Both the position numbers and the translations under genes were made by a program. Below the pieces are notes generated by a model. That model was not told where the DNA came from. It saw only the letters and a program-made list of their open reading frames with translations, and made no database searches. This document shows positions 5,491 through 12,573 of a stretch of DNA of 12,573 bases, one piece after another; the stretch's first letter is position 1, and each line of letters opens with the position of its first letter. Source of the stretch: Rhizobium sp. Q54 (GTDB taxonomy: Bacteria; Bacteroidota; Bacteroidia; Flavobacteriales; Flavobacteriaceae). Location of the stretch: the NCBI GenBank assembly GCA_943324395.2, contig CALPLL020000035.1:1-12573 (forward strand), written 5' to 3'.

Positions 5491-7097
5491 TCAACTAGAA
5501 AATCATTTTTTAGAATTTCAATATCCTTAAGTGATTCAATAACAATTCTAGATTTTACCCATTTGCTTGAAGCATTAATTCTAACTTTCTCCCCTTTAAT
5601 TTTAATATCAACTGGCATTTCAAAATTGGGTTCAGAAGCATTCCAACGATAGCAAAGTTTGAGGTTATCGATTTTCATTTCTAATTTTGGAATTTTAGTA
5701 TAACGTAAATATTGATTAAAAACTGAAGTCAAGTTCAATCCTGTTTTTTCGTTAAAGTAGGCTAGGACAGTTTCAGTATCAATAATTTTATGTTTGAAGG
5801 TGTTGGAGTAATCTAAAATTATTTTCCACCACTTTTCATCATCATTTAATATATGTCTAATGGTATTCAGCATTAAAGCTCCTTTGTAATACATATCTCC
5901 TGAACCTTCTTTATTAATTCCATATTTTGCAATTATTGGTTCATCATTTCTAATATTTCTCTTCAAACCATTAATATAAAGTTGTGCTTTTTCCATTCCT
6001 AATTGACATTCTAAAAACACCGATTCAGAATAGCAAGTAAAACCTTCGTGGATCCACATGTCTGCAATATCTTTTGAAGTAATACTATTTCCAAACCATT
6101 CGTGACCGCTTTCATGAATAATTATAAAGTCGAATAACATTCCAATTCCTGTTCGTGATAAATCACTTCCAAGATAACCATTTCCATACTTATTTCCATA
6201 AGCTACAGCACTTTGATGCTCCATACCTAAATAAGGAGTTTCAACTAATTTATAGCCGTCTTCTTTAAAAGGATATTCGCCAAACTTACTTTGGAAACAA
6301 TCTAACATCGGTTTTACTTGTTCAAATTGTTTTTTTGCTAGGGCTTCATTTTCACATAAAACATAAAAATCTAAATCCAAACCTTTATAGTTTTCACCAA
6401 AATGAATGTAATTAGCAATATTTAGTGTGATATCATAATTGTTAATTGGATTTTTAACTTCCCAATCCCAGCGAGTATAACCATTTTTCAGGTCTTCACT
6501 TCCTGTCAATCTTCCATTGGAAACATCCATCAATCCGTTAGGAACAGCCACCTTAATTGTTGCTCCTAAATCGGGTTCGTCAGATTGCGTGTCTTTACAA
6601 GGATACCATAAACTCGAGCCTGTTCCCTGAACTGCAACACCCACCCAGTCTTTACCAGAGCTATCACTTTTGTATACAAAGCCTCCGTCCCAAGGGGCTT
6701 TTTTAGCAATAATTGGATTTCCAGAATAATAAAAACGAATTTTATTTTGAGAATCTGCTAATAGTTCTTTTCCTAAATTTATGAATACTGCATCAAATTC
6801 TCTTTTATATTTGAGCTTTTTAGTATTAAAAACAATACTGTCAATATTCATATTGCTAAATAAATCCAATTGAATTTTTTTAGTATTTGTAAGTACTTTG
6901 AAAGTGATTTCATTAAAACCAACAATTGATTTTTCAGAAGGAGTCATTTTAACATTTAAATCGTAACGCAAAACATCAAAACAAGTTCTTTCAATTCTCA
7001 AGCTGCCTTTTAAGGAGTCTTTTCTTGTTATTAGCTCCTGCGCTGAAAGTTGTGCTGATATAGTTATTAATAATAATAAGAAGGATTTTAATTTCAT
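5487..7097 (-). CDS. Secreted M1 family metallopeptidase, compact form
   Basis: A 536-residue zinc peptidase of the M1 (aminopeptidase N / leukotriene A4 hydrolase) family. Residues 1-19 form a signal peptide (MKLKSFLLLLITISAQLSA, probably cut before QE), so it acts in the periplasm, at the outer membrane or outside. The N-terminal beta-saddle spans about 35-230. The catalytic domain has HESGH at 328-332 (the two zinc His ligands and catalytic Glu329), the third ligand Glu351 in WIHEGF with the correct 18-residue spacing after His332, and the likely transition-state Tyr403 in MYYKGA. The exopeptidase motif usually written GxMEN appears as GMEHQ at 291-295. It lacks the large C-terminal helical domain of aminopeptidase N (about 870 residues). 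It lies 29 bases after the carboxylase gene on the same strand and is probably co-transcribed with it; no terminator is visible at its 3' end, where it overlaps menE by 4 bases. Confidence 0.88.
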   Translation of the reverse strand: MKLKSFLLLLITISAQLSAQELITRKDSLKGSLRIERTCFDVLRYDLNVKMTPSEKSIVGFNEITFKVLTNTKKIQLDLFSNMNIDSIVFNTKKLKYKREFDAVFINLGKELLADSQNKIRFYYSGNPIIAKKAPWDGGFVYKSDSSGKDWVGVAVQGTGSSLWYPCKDTQSDEPDLGATIKVAVPNGLMDVSNGRLTGSEDLKNGYTRWDWEVKNPINNYDITLNIANYIHFGENYKGLDLDFYVLCENEALAKKQFEQVKPMLDCFQSKFGEYPFKEDGYKLVETPYLGMEHQSAVAYGNKYGNGYLGSDLSRTGIGMLFDFIIIHESGHEWFGNSITSKDIADMWIHEGFTCYSESVFLECQLGMEKAQLYINGLKRNIRNDEPIIAKYGINKEGSGDMYYKGALMLNTIRHILNDDEKWWKIILDYSNTFKHKIIDTETVLAYFNEKTGLNLTSVFNQYLRYTKIPKLEMKIDNLKLCYRWNASEPNFEMPVDIKIKGEKVRINASSKWVKSRIVIESLKDIEILKNDFLVD

Positions 7098-7126
7098 GAT
7101 AATATTAGTTAGTCAATTCTAATTTT

Positions 7127-8755
7127 TTATACTTGTAAAACGCCCATATTAAATTTTTTTTCAATAGGCGAGTGGTTGGCAGCTTCTATTCCCATTGAAA
7201 TCCAAGTTCTCGTATCCAATGGATCAATTATTGCATCGGTCCAAAGTCGGGATGCCGCATAATATGGTGAAACTTGTTCGTCGTAACGTGCTTTTATTTT
7301 ATCGAAAACTTCTTTTTCTTTTACTTCGTCAACGGTTTCTCCTTTTGCCTTGAGCGAAGAAGTTTCAATTTGTGCCAATACTTTTGCCGCTTGTGTGCCA
7401 CCCATTACGGCTAATTCAGCACTTGGCCAAGCGAATATTAATCGTGGATCATAAGCTTTTCCACACATGGCATAATTTCCTGCTCCATAAGAATTTCCAA
7501 CAATAACGGTGAATTTTGGTACAACTGAATTGGCAACAGCATTGACCATTTTGGCACCATCTTTAATAATTCCTCCGTGTTCTGATTTAGAACCGACCAT
7601 AAAACCGGTCACATCTTGAATAAATACTAGTGGTATTTTCTTTTGGTTGCAATTAGCAATAAAACGGGTTGCTTTATCGGCTGAGTCGGAATAAATTACA
7701 CCACCAAATTGCATTTCACCGGTTTTAGATTTTAAAACGGTTCGTTGATTTGCAACTATTCCCACGGCCCAACCATCAATTCTAGCGTAGCCAGTAATTA
7801 TCGTTTGTCCGTAACCGTCTTTGTAGGTATCGAATTCAGAATTATCAACCAATCGTTTGATAATTTCATTCATGTCATATTGTTCGTTTCTAGCTTTTGG
7901 TAAAATCCCATAGATTTCTTTTTCATCAAATGCTGGTTTTTGAGATTTTTCTCTGTTAAAACCTGCTTTATCAAAATCACCAATTTTAGAAACTATATTT
8001 TTAATTCGGTCTAAAGCGTCTTTGTCATCTTTCGCTTTATAATCAGTGACTCCAGATATTTCACAATGAGTTGTTGCCCCTCCAAGCGTTTCGTTATCTA
8101 TAGATTCACCAACAGCAGCTTTTACTAAATAACTTCCTGCTAAAAAAATACTTCCTGTTTTATCTACAATCATGGCTTCATCACTCATAATTGGAAGATA
8201 GGCACCACCTGCAACGCAACTTCCCATAACGGCAGCAATTTGGGTAATTCCCATGCTGCTCATGTGAGCATTATTTCTAAATATTCGTCCAAAATGTTCT
8301 TTGTCAGGAAAAATTTCATCTTGCAAAGGCAAATAAACTCCCGCAGAATCAACTAAATAGATTATTGGCAAACGATTTTCCATTGCAATTTCTTGCGCTC
8401 TTAAATTCTTTTTAGCAGTAATTGGAAACCAAGCTCCAGCTTTTACAGTTGCATCATTTGCTACAACAACGCATTGTTTTCCTTTTATATATCCAATTTT
8501 CACCACCACACCTCCAGACGGGCAACCTCCATGATCTTGATACATTCCGTAACCTACGAAACCTCCAATTTCAATATTTTTTGAATTGTTGTCAAGCAAA
8601 TAATCAATACGTTCGCGAGCTGTCATTTTGCCTTCGTCATGTAACTTTTCAATACGCTTTTCACCTCCACCCAACTTTATTATAGCAAACTTTTGCTTTA
8701 AATCGGTGATCAATAGTTTGTTATGATCTTCGTTTTTGTTGAAATTAATATCCAT
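7127..8755 (-). CDS. Biotin-dependent acyl-CoA carboxylase beta subunit (methylcrotonyl-CoA carboxylase-like)
   Basis: A 542-residue carboxyltransferase subunit that transfers carboxyl from biotin to an acyl-CoA. Its two crotonase-fold halves are visible: the N-half has GGGEKRIEKLHDEGKMTARER (from residue 29), FPDKEHFGRIF at 149-159, MGSCVAGGAYLP at 177-188 and LGGATTHCEISGVTD at 224-238; the C-half has QDVTGFMVGSKSEHGGI at 380-396 and NSYGAGNYAMCGKAYDP at 421-437, ending in a RLWTDAIIDPLDTR motif. FPDKEHFGR and the C-terminal IDPxDTR resemble the beta subunit of 3-methylcrotonyl-CoA carboxylase (leucine breakdown) more than the propionyl- or acetyl-CoA enzymes. An insertion of about 12 residues near 342-353 relative to human MCC beta makes the exact substrate uncertain. 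The biotinylated alpha subunit is not in this window. The M1 peptidase gene follows after 29 bases. Confidence 0.87.
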   Translation of the reverse strand: MDINFNKNEDHNKLLITDLKQKFAIIKLGGGEKRIEKLHDEGKMTARERIDYLLDNNSKNIEIGGFVGYGMYQDHGGCPSGGVVVKIGYIKGKQCVVVANDATVKAGAWFPITAKKNLRAQEIAMENRLPIIYLVDSAGVYLPLQDEIFPDKEHFGRIFRNNAHMSSMGITQIAAVMGSCVAGGAYLPIMSDEAMIVDKTGSIFLAGSYLVKAAVGESIDNETLGGATTHCEISGVTDYKAKDDKDALDRIKNIVSKIGDFDKAGFNREKSQKPAFDEKEIYGILPKARNEQYDMNEIIKRLVDNSEFDTYKDGYGQTIITGYARIDGWAVGIVANQRTVLKSKTGEMQFGGVIYSDSADKATRFIANCNQKKIPLVFIQDVTGFMVGSKSEHGGIIKDGAKMVNAVANSVVPKFTVIVGNSYGAGNYAMCGKAYDPRLIFAWPSAELAVMGGTQAAKVLAQIETSSLKAKGETVDEVKEKEVFDKIKARYDEQVSPYYAASRLWTDAIIDPLDTRTWISMGIEAANHSPIEKKFNMGVLQV

Positions 8756-8818
8756 ATTGAAAATTGAATTCAGATTAAATTATTATGCTAAATTACTAAA
8801 ATGTACGATATAAAGGGC

Positions 8819-8834
8819 ATTGTATATTTACAAT
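8819..8834. repeat. Inverted repeat in the divergent carboxylase / DUF47 gap
   Basis: ATTGTA and TACAAT are perfect 6-base inverted arms separated by 4 bases. The site is 64 bases upstream of the carboxylase ATG and just upstream of the first DUF47-side promoter (8855-8884). A weak -7-like TACATTTT for the carboxylase gene lies on the minus strand at 8798-8805, so the palindrome would sit slightly upstream of the start of that gene's transcript. It could be an operator for either side, or chance in AT-rich DNA. Confidence 0.3.
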
Positions 8835-8854
8835 TTAATAATTATTACCAATTG

Positions 8855-8884
8855 TTGTTAATTTGTTAAAATAGTATATTTTTG
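8855..8884 (+). promoter_or_regulatory. Bacteroidota promoter P1 for the DUF47-pit operon
   Basis: TTG at 8855-8857, a 19-base spacer and TATTTTTG at 8877-8884 match the Bacteroidota promoter consensus in both boxes and in spacing. Transcription would begin near 8890, giving a leader of about 120 bases before the ATG at 9014. The -33 element lies in a short direct repeat: TTGTTAA occurs at 8855-8861 and 8863-8869, and again at 8948-8954. Confidence 0.6.
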
Positions 8885-8947
8885 TTGGTTCACGATTAGA
8901 GTGATAATTAATCTATTAAATGATAAATTTTTAGTATAAATTTCCAT

Positions 8948-8984
8948 TTGTTAACGTTTAGCTAACATTGAATAGATATATTTG
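8948..8984 (+). promoter_or_regulatory. Candidate second promoter P2 with an operator-like element upstream of DUF47-pit
   Basis: TATATTTG at 8977-8984 is a full TAnnTTTG match, exactly 100 bases downstream of the P1 box, but no TTG lies at the normal distance. That place is occupied by GTTAACGTTTAGCTAAC (8950-8966). It can be read as an imperfect palindrome (GTTAAC / GCTAAC) or as two direct hexamers, TTAACG and CTAACA, spaced 11 bases start to start, the geometry of PhoB/PhoP-type response-regulator sites. It would lie about 32 bases upstream of a start of transcription near 8990, where activators that replace a -33 element bind. Phosphate-responsive control is an inference from the downstream genes. 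Confidence 0.4.
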
Positions 8985-9013
8985 TCCTTTAAAAATATAA
9001 TAATTCTTAATTT

Positions 9014-9658
9014 ATGAATGCTAATAGTATTTTTCAGTTTTTAATTCCTAAAGACAAAAAGTTTTTTCCATTATTTGAAGAAGCTTCAAAAAATTTGATT
9101 TTAATTGCAACAGAACTTCATGAAGCTGTTAACGCTCCTTTAAAAGAACGGGAGAATATTTTTCAAAAAATGACTGATTTGGAAAGTAAAATTGAGGATA
9201 TTACTCGTCAAACAAATTTAGAATTAAGTAGAAATTTCATTACACCATTTGACAGAGAAGATATCTATTTATTAATAACTGCAATTGATACAGTTGCTGG
9301 TAATTTAAATGGTGCTGCTAGCAGAATGAAATTGTATCAAGTAGATAAAATCACAAAATCTATTAGAAAACTAACTGAAATTAATTTGGAGGCGTGTCAA
9401 AACATCGATATTGCAGTAAGAGAATTAAGAAATTTTAAAAAAGTTAAAAATATTACTGATGCTTGTGCTAGAATCAATAAATTAGAAAATAAATCGGATA
9501 ATGTTTATGATAAAGCAGTTTCTGAATTGTTTGAAAATGAAACTGACGCTAAAAATATCATCAAATATAAAGAAGTTTTATCAGTTTTAGAATCGGCAAC
9601 TGACAAATGTAAAAATGCAGCGAGTGTTTTAGAATCTATCGCAGTTAAACATTCATAA
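9014..9658 (+). CDS. DUF47 / PhoU-like accessory protein of the phosphate transporter
   Basis: A 214-residue, almost wholly alpha-helical protein of the DUF47 (PhoU_div) family, usually found next to PiT transporters and thought to act on the cytoplasmic side as a regulator of them. The hallmark NFITPFDREDIYLLITAIDTVAGNL runs from residue 74. PhoU-type metal-binding ExxxD motifs are visible at Glu158-Asp162 (ENKSD) and Glu193-Asp197 (ESATD). It has no signal peptide or membrane segment, and the length is typical for the family. The start follows an AT-rich leader with no Shine-Dalgarno sequence, as usual in Bacteroidota; no earlier in-frame start better fits the family. The pit gene begins 28 bases after its stop on the same strand, so the two form an operon served by the promoters at 8855-8884 and possibly 8948-8984. 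Confidence 0.9.
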   Translation: MNANSIFQFLIPKDKKFFPLFEEASKNLILIATELHEAVNAPLKERENIFQKMTDLESKIEDITRQTNLELSRNFITPFDREDIYLLITAIDTVAGNLNGAASRMKLYQVDKITKSIRKLTEINLEACQNIDIAVRELRNFKKVKNITDACARINKLENKSDNVYDKAVSELFENETDAKNIIKYKEVLSVLESATDKCKNAASVLESIAVKHS

Positions 9659-9686
9659 ACTCCACAGAAATTTCTGAATATTAATT

Positions 9687-11018
9687 ATGGAATTCAACAT
9701 ACTTATCCTTATTATCGTATTAGCATTACTATTTGATTATATAAATGGTTTTCACGATGCTGCTAATTCAATTGCTACGATTGTTGCAACTAAGGTTCTT
9801 ACTCCTTTTCAAGCAGTTGCTTGGGCTGCCTTTTTTAATTTTGTTGCCTATTGGGTTTTTGGCTTTGGAGTTGCTGATACTGTTGCAAAAACTGCTCACA
9901 CCAGTAGTATCAACCTAACTGTAATTCTCGCCGGAATAATTGCGGCTATAATTTGGAACTTAATTACCTGGTGGAAGGGGATTCCATCATCATCCTCACA
10001 TACATTAATTGGTGGATTTGCAGGTGCTGCCATAGCTCATGGATTTAGAGACGTTACTGATCCTGAACATGCAGGTTTTAAAATTGTAAACTGGTTTAAA
10101 GCGGCTAAAGAAGGAGAATTATTACCATCAGGTGTAATGATTGTTGTACTTTTTATACTTTTCGCTCCATTACTTGGAATGATTATTTCTTATTTTATTT
10201 CGCTATGGATGATTTATTCATCTAAAAAGAATATCATGCCTAAATTATTTACAATTGCTTTAATGGTAATTGCAGTTTGGTTTTTAAATTCTGTTTTGAA
10301 ATATGATATCGATCCTAAAGATGCTCGATTTGAAAGTCACTTTCTTTCCATTATTGCCTTTCCTGCAAACATTAAATGGCTGTTAGTCGGAATTGTATTT
10401 TTTAGTTTGGCTATATTTAATTTAGTGTTCAGTAGTTTTTCTTTTTCAAAATCGGAAGCCGTATTAAAGAAAATGCAGTTGTTATCTTCGGCAGCTTTTA
10501 GTTTAGGACACGGAGGTAACGATTCTCAAAAAGTAATGGGTATTATTGCCGCTGCTGTAGCTGTTTATATTAAAACAAATCCTCACGTTGATTTATCAAC
10601 TGGATGGTTGGATTTAAATGTAATCTTACCTTCTGAAAAAGATGGAATTAAAATTGACGGATCAATTCCTTCATGGATTCCTTTAACATGTTATTCGGTA
10701 ATTGCTTTGGGAACTTTGAGTGGAGGATGGAAAATTGTAAAAACAATGGGTTCTAAAATCACTAAAGTAACTGCTTTTGAAGGGGTAGTAGCTGAATCGG
10801 CAGGTGCATTAACTTTATTTATGACAGAACATTTTAAAATTCCAGTTTCTACTACTCACACTATCACAGGTTCTATTATTGGTGTTGGAATCACCAAAAG
10901 AGTTTCTGCAGTTCGTTGGGGTGTAACCGTGAATTTAATTTGGGCTTGGGTATTAACCATTCCAATTTCTGCATTATTAGCGGGAATTATTTACAGCTTA
11001 TTATCATTATTTATATAA
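9687..11018 (+). CDS. pit: PiT family inorganic phosphate transporter
   Basis: A 443-residue polytopic inner-membrane protein of the PiT (PHO4) family, a low-affinity phosphate carrier coupled to protons or sodium, probably moving metal-phosphate complexes. Both family repeats are present. The N-terminal half has GFHDAANSIATIVATK at 21-36 and SSSSHTLIGG at 101-110; the C-terminal half has GHGGNDSQKVMG at 274-285 and PVSTTHTITGSIIGVG at 386-401. The paired (S/T)(S/T)xxH and ND/AN motifs are the inverted-repeat substrate-binding elements. About ten or more hydrophobic segments alternate with a central loop (about 300-330) that is hydrophilic, and the protein ends hydrophobically (LLSLFI). It follows DUF47 by 28 bases, and a strong terminator begins at the base after its stop codon. 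Whether it prefers H+ or Na+ cannot be read from the sequence. Confidence 0.94.
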   Translation: MEFNILILIIVLALLFDYINGFHDAANSIATIVATKVLTPFQAVAWAAFFNFVAYWVFGFGVADTVAKTAHTSSINLTVILAGIIAAIIWNLITWWKGIPSSSSHTLIGGFAGAAIAHGFRDVTDPEHAGFKIVNWFKAAKEGELLPSGVMIVVLFILFAPLLGMIISYFISLWMIYSSKKNIMPKLFTIALMVIAVWFLNSVLKYDIDPKDARFESHFLSIIAFPANIKWLLVGIVFFSLAIFNLVFSSFSFSKSEAVLKKMQLLSSAAFSLGHGGNDSQKVMGIIAAAVAVYIKTNPHVDLSTGWLDLNVILPSEKDGIKIDGSIPSWIPLTCYSVIALGTLSGGWKIVKTMGSKITKVTAFEGVVAESAGALTLFMTEHFKIPVSTTHTITGSIIGVGITKRVSAVRWGVTVNLIWAWVLTIPISALLAGIIYSLLSLFI

Positions 11019-11019
11019 T

Positions 11020-11057
11020 AAAAAAAAACATCTTAATTTCTTAAGATGTTTTTTTTT
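11020..11057. terminator. Strong bidirectional terminator between pit and lpxD
   Basis: Arms 11020-11036 and 11041-11057 are perfectly complementary over 17 bases around a TTTC loop. The inner part is ACATCTTAA / TTAAGATGT, and the outer part is A9 on the left and T9 on the right. In either direction the RNA hairpin ends in a U run, so it can stop the convergent pit (plus) and lpxD (minus) transcripts. It starts directly after the pit stop codon and ends 16 bases past the lpxD stop. Confidence 0.9.
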
Positions 11058-11073
11058 GTTTTTATTATTCTGA

Positions 11074-12069
11074 TTATTTTCCTGAATCTCGAACCAATCG
11101 TTTCAAAATTGCCCATTGTTTTAAAGCTTCTCTAGCTTCAACGGCGGGATAACCTAACATGGTTTTACCAGCTTCAATATCTCCAGTAACTCCAGAGCCA
11201 GCACCAACAATTGCTCCACTTCCAATGGTGGTATGGTCTTTTATTGATGCGCTTCCGCCAATGATTACTCCATCTCCCAAAGTTACTGATCCTGCTAATC
11301 CAGAATTCCCTGCCATAATACAGAAACGTCCTAAAATGCTATTATGACCTATTTGAACTAAGTTATCAATCTTACAACCATCGCCAACAATTGTTGAGCT
11401 AAATTTACCACGATCTACACAAGAGTTCGCACCAATTTCAACCCAATTCCCAATAATTACATTACCTATTTGCGGAATTTTAACCAATCCTCTTTCTGGA
11501 CAAGGTCGGAAACCAAAACCATCAGCACCAATTGTTGCATTTGGATGAATAATACAGTCGGTTCCTATATGGCAACGTTCTCTAATTACAGCTCCTGACC
11601 AAATTACCGTATTTTTTCCTATTGTACATTCATCTAAAACAGTAACATTAGAATATAAGGTAATATTTTCGCCAAGAACAACATTTGGGCCCACATAACA
11701 TCCTGCACCAATTCGAGTTCCTTTTCCAATAGTTGCAGACGCATCAATAGTAGCTGAAGGATGAATTTCAGTATTGAAAATAGGTGTAGGAGGCGCAAAC
11801 ATTTCAAGCACTTGCGACATAGCTAAATCCGCATTTTTAACTTTTATAAATGCTCGATTCACGCCGGGTTCAATTGAAATATCTTGGTTTACAACCGCCA
11901 CACAAGCTTTTGAAGTTTCCCATAATTTCTCATATTTTTTATTTCCAATAAATGAAATTTCAGAAGTACTGGCGCGTTCCAATTGCTCAGGTGCAGTGAT
12001 CACTTGATTTGTATTTCCGATAATTTCTCCCTGAAGGATTTCGTTGATTTGTTCTAAAGAATAGGTCAT
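11074..12069 (-). CDS. lpxD: UDP-3-O-acylglucosamine N-acyltransferase (LpxD)
   Basis: A 331-residue lipid A biosynthesis enzyme that adds the N-linked 3-hydroxyacyl chain from acyl carrier protein to UDP-3-O-acylglucosamine in the cytoplasm. An N-terminal uridine-binding domain covers about residues 1-100. A left-handed beta-helix of hexapeptide repeats follows at about 102-300 (IHPSATID, IGKGTRIG, IGADGFGF and so on), and a C-terminal helix ends in LKRLVRDSGK. The catalytic His is His242 in NLVQIGHNSILG, equivalent to His239 of E. coli LpxD, and GADGFGF at 181-187 is the conserved acyl-pocket segment. Length is normal (E. coli LpxD is 341). It is not accompanied by lpxA, lpxC, fabZ or skp here; its neighbour is prfB, 69 bases upstream. 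Flavobacteria can carry more than one LpxD-like gene, so this may be one of two. Confidence 0.93.
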   Translation of the reverse strand: MTYSLEQINEILQGEIIGNTNQVITAPEQLERASTSEISFIGNKKYEKLWETSKACVAVVNQDISIEPGVNRAFIKVKNADLAMSQVLEMFAPPTPIFNTEIHPSATIDASATIGKGTRIGAGCYVGPNVVLGENITLYSNVTVLDECTIGKNTVIWSGAVIRERCHIGTDCIIHPNATIGADGFGFRPCPERGLVKIPQIGNVIIGNWVEIGANSCVDRGKFSSTIVGDGCKIDNLVQIGHNSILGRFCIMAGNSGLAGSVTLGDGVIIGGSASIKDHTTIGSGAIVGAGSGVTGDIEAGKTMLGYPAVEAREALKQWAILKRLVRDSGK

Positions 12070-12089
12070 TTTATTATATTTAAAAGTAT

Positions 12090-12120
12090 CAAATTAAGGT
12101 ATTTAACCTAACATTTGCAA
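12090..12120 (-). promoter_or_regulatory. Candidate promoter for lpxD
   Basis: On the minus strand, TTG (12118-12120), a 20-base spacer and TTAATTTG (12090-12097) resemble the Bacteroidota promoter with one mismatch in the -7 box. It lies in the 69-base gap between prfB and lpxD and would leave a leader of about 15 bases. No terminator hairpin is visible after prfB, so lpxD may also be transcribed by read-through. Confidence 0.3.
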
Positions 12121-12138
12121 CATAATTTATTACATTAA

Positions 12139-12573
12139 TTACTTTTCTTCTTTCTGTCCCATCATCATTAAGAAAGATTTCAAAAACTCGTCGATTTCGC
12201 CATTTAAAACGCCGTCAACATCACTACTTTCATAGCCAGTTCGAACATCTTTAACTAATTTATAAGGTTGCATTACGTAGTTTCGAATTTGTGAACCCCA
12301 TTCAATTTTCATTTTTCCAGCTTCTATATCGGCTCTTTGGGCTTGTTTCTTTTTTAATTCAATTTCATACAATTGAGAACGTAACATTTGCATTGCACGT
12401 TGCCGGTTGTCTTGTTGCGACCGAGTTTCTGAACATTGAATTTGAATCCCTGTTGGCTTGTGAACCAATTGTACTTTGGTTTCAACCTTATTTACATTTT
12501 GTCCACCCGCACCGCTTGATCTAGAAGTTGTAATTTCAATATCTGCAGGATTAATGTCAATTTCAATACTATC
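12139..12573 (-). CDS. prfB: Peptide chain release factor 2, C-terminal part (partial)
   Basis: The last 144 residues of RF2, which recognises UGA and UAA stop codons and triggers release of the peptide on the ribosome. The frame is open to the right edge, so the 5' part is outside the window. The visible segment opens [28 protein letters not shown], with the catalytic GGQ (the Gln is usually N5-methylated) 23-25 residues in. It continues through [29 protein letters not shown] and [22 protein letters not shown]. The combination IDINPAD and GSQIRNYV ... KDxRTG with a short C-terminus favours RF2 over RF1. The first in-frame ATG in the window (12466-12468) is an internal Met downstream of GGQ, not the start. 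The prfB autoregulatory +1 frameshift site, if present, would lie outside the window. Confidence 0.92.
   Translation of the reverse strand, partial: DSIEIDINPADIEITTSRSSGAGGQNVNKVETKVQLVHKPTGIQIQCSETRSQQDNRQRAMQMLRSQLYEIELKKKQAQRADIEAGKMKIEWGSQIRNYVMQPYKLVKDVRTGYESSDVDGVLNGEIDEFLKSFLMMMGQKEEK

Noticed and set aside
8422..8685. Open frame of 87 codons on the plus strand
   Set aside because: Antisense to the conserved start of the carboxylase beta gene; Leu/His/Gln-rich low-complexity translation typical of a shadow frame.
8885..9013. Riboswitch or structured RNA in the 120-base leader of DUF47-pit
   Set aside because: Only a 5-base stem (8894-8898 with 8909-8913) and AT-rich sequence are visible. 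No known riboswitch core or terminator/antiterminator pair was seen.
11159..12007. Two short plus-strand open frames (11159-11347 and 11774-12007)
   Set aside because: Both are antisense to lpxD. The Pro-rich, repetitive translation simply mirrors the hexapeptide repeats.
12291..12524. Open frame of 77 codons on the plus strand
   Set aside because: Antisense to the well-conserved GGQ region of prfB.
1..12573. Mobile elements, CRISPR arrays, tRNA or rRNA genes
   Set aside because: No transposase or integrase frames, no regularly spaced repeats, no tRNA cloverleaf and no rRNA-like stretch were found. Almost all of the window is accounted for by core genes.

Overview
The window is AT-rich and looks chromosomal, from a member of the Bacteroidota, most likely Flavobacteriia and Flavobacterium-like. 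The reasons are a TonB-dependent outer-membrane beta-barrel protein with an N-terminal CarboxypepD_reg-like domain, Bacteroidota-type promoters (TTG, about 20 bases, TAnnTTTG), starts without Shine-Dalgarno sequences, and flavobacterial-looking versions of FumC, MenE, ArsC, LpxD and RF2. I see no integrase, transposase, phage gene, CRISPR array, tRNA or rRNA. It reads as ordinary housekeeping genome.

Layout. 1-104: the start of a class II fumarase, running off the left edge. 283-447: a 54-residue membrane miniprotein, divergent from the fumarase. 474-556: two back-to-back terminator hairpins. 576-3441 (minus): a TonB-dependent outer-membrane protein with its own promoter, preceded by an ArsC-family arsenate reductase. 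3528-5490 (plus): a CPBP intramembrane protease overlapping a compact MenE-type ligase by 8 bases. 5487-8755 (minus): an MCC-like acyl-CoA carboxylase beta subunit followed 29 bases later by a secreted M1 metallopeptidase, whose stop codon interlocks with that of menE. 8756-9013: a 258-base divergent regulatory region with two promoter-like sequences and palindromes. 9014-11018 (plus): a DUF47/PhoU-like protein and a PiT phosphate transporter, closed by a strong bidirectional terminator at 11020-11057. 11074-12573 (minus): lpxD, and the C-terminal part of prfB (RF2) running off the right edge.

Functional picture. The genes serve unrelated core functions: TCA cycle, quinone synthesis, acyl-CoA catabolism, phosphate uptake, lipid A synthesis, translation termination and envelope transport or proteolysis. 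The most coherent unit is DUF47-PiT, a phosphate transporter with its cytoplasmic accessory protein. Its upstream region, where a possible response-regulator site covers the -33 position of the second promoter-like sequence, is the most interesting non-coding part. No new multi-gene system is apparent. The observations most worth a second look are that leader, the 54-residue membrane protein, an insertion in the carboxylase beta subunit, and the protease-menE overlap.
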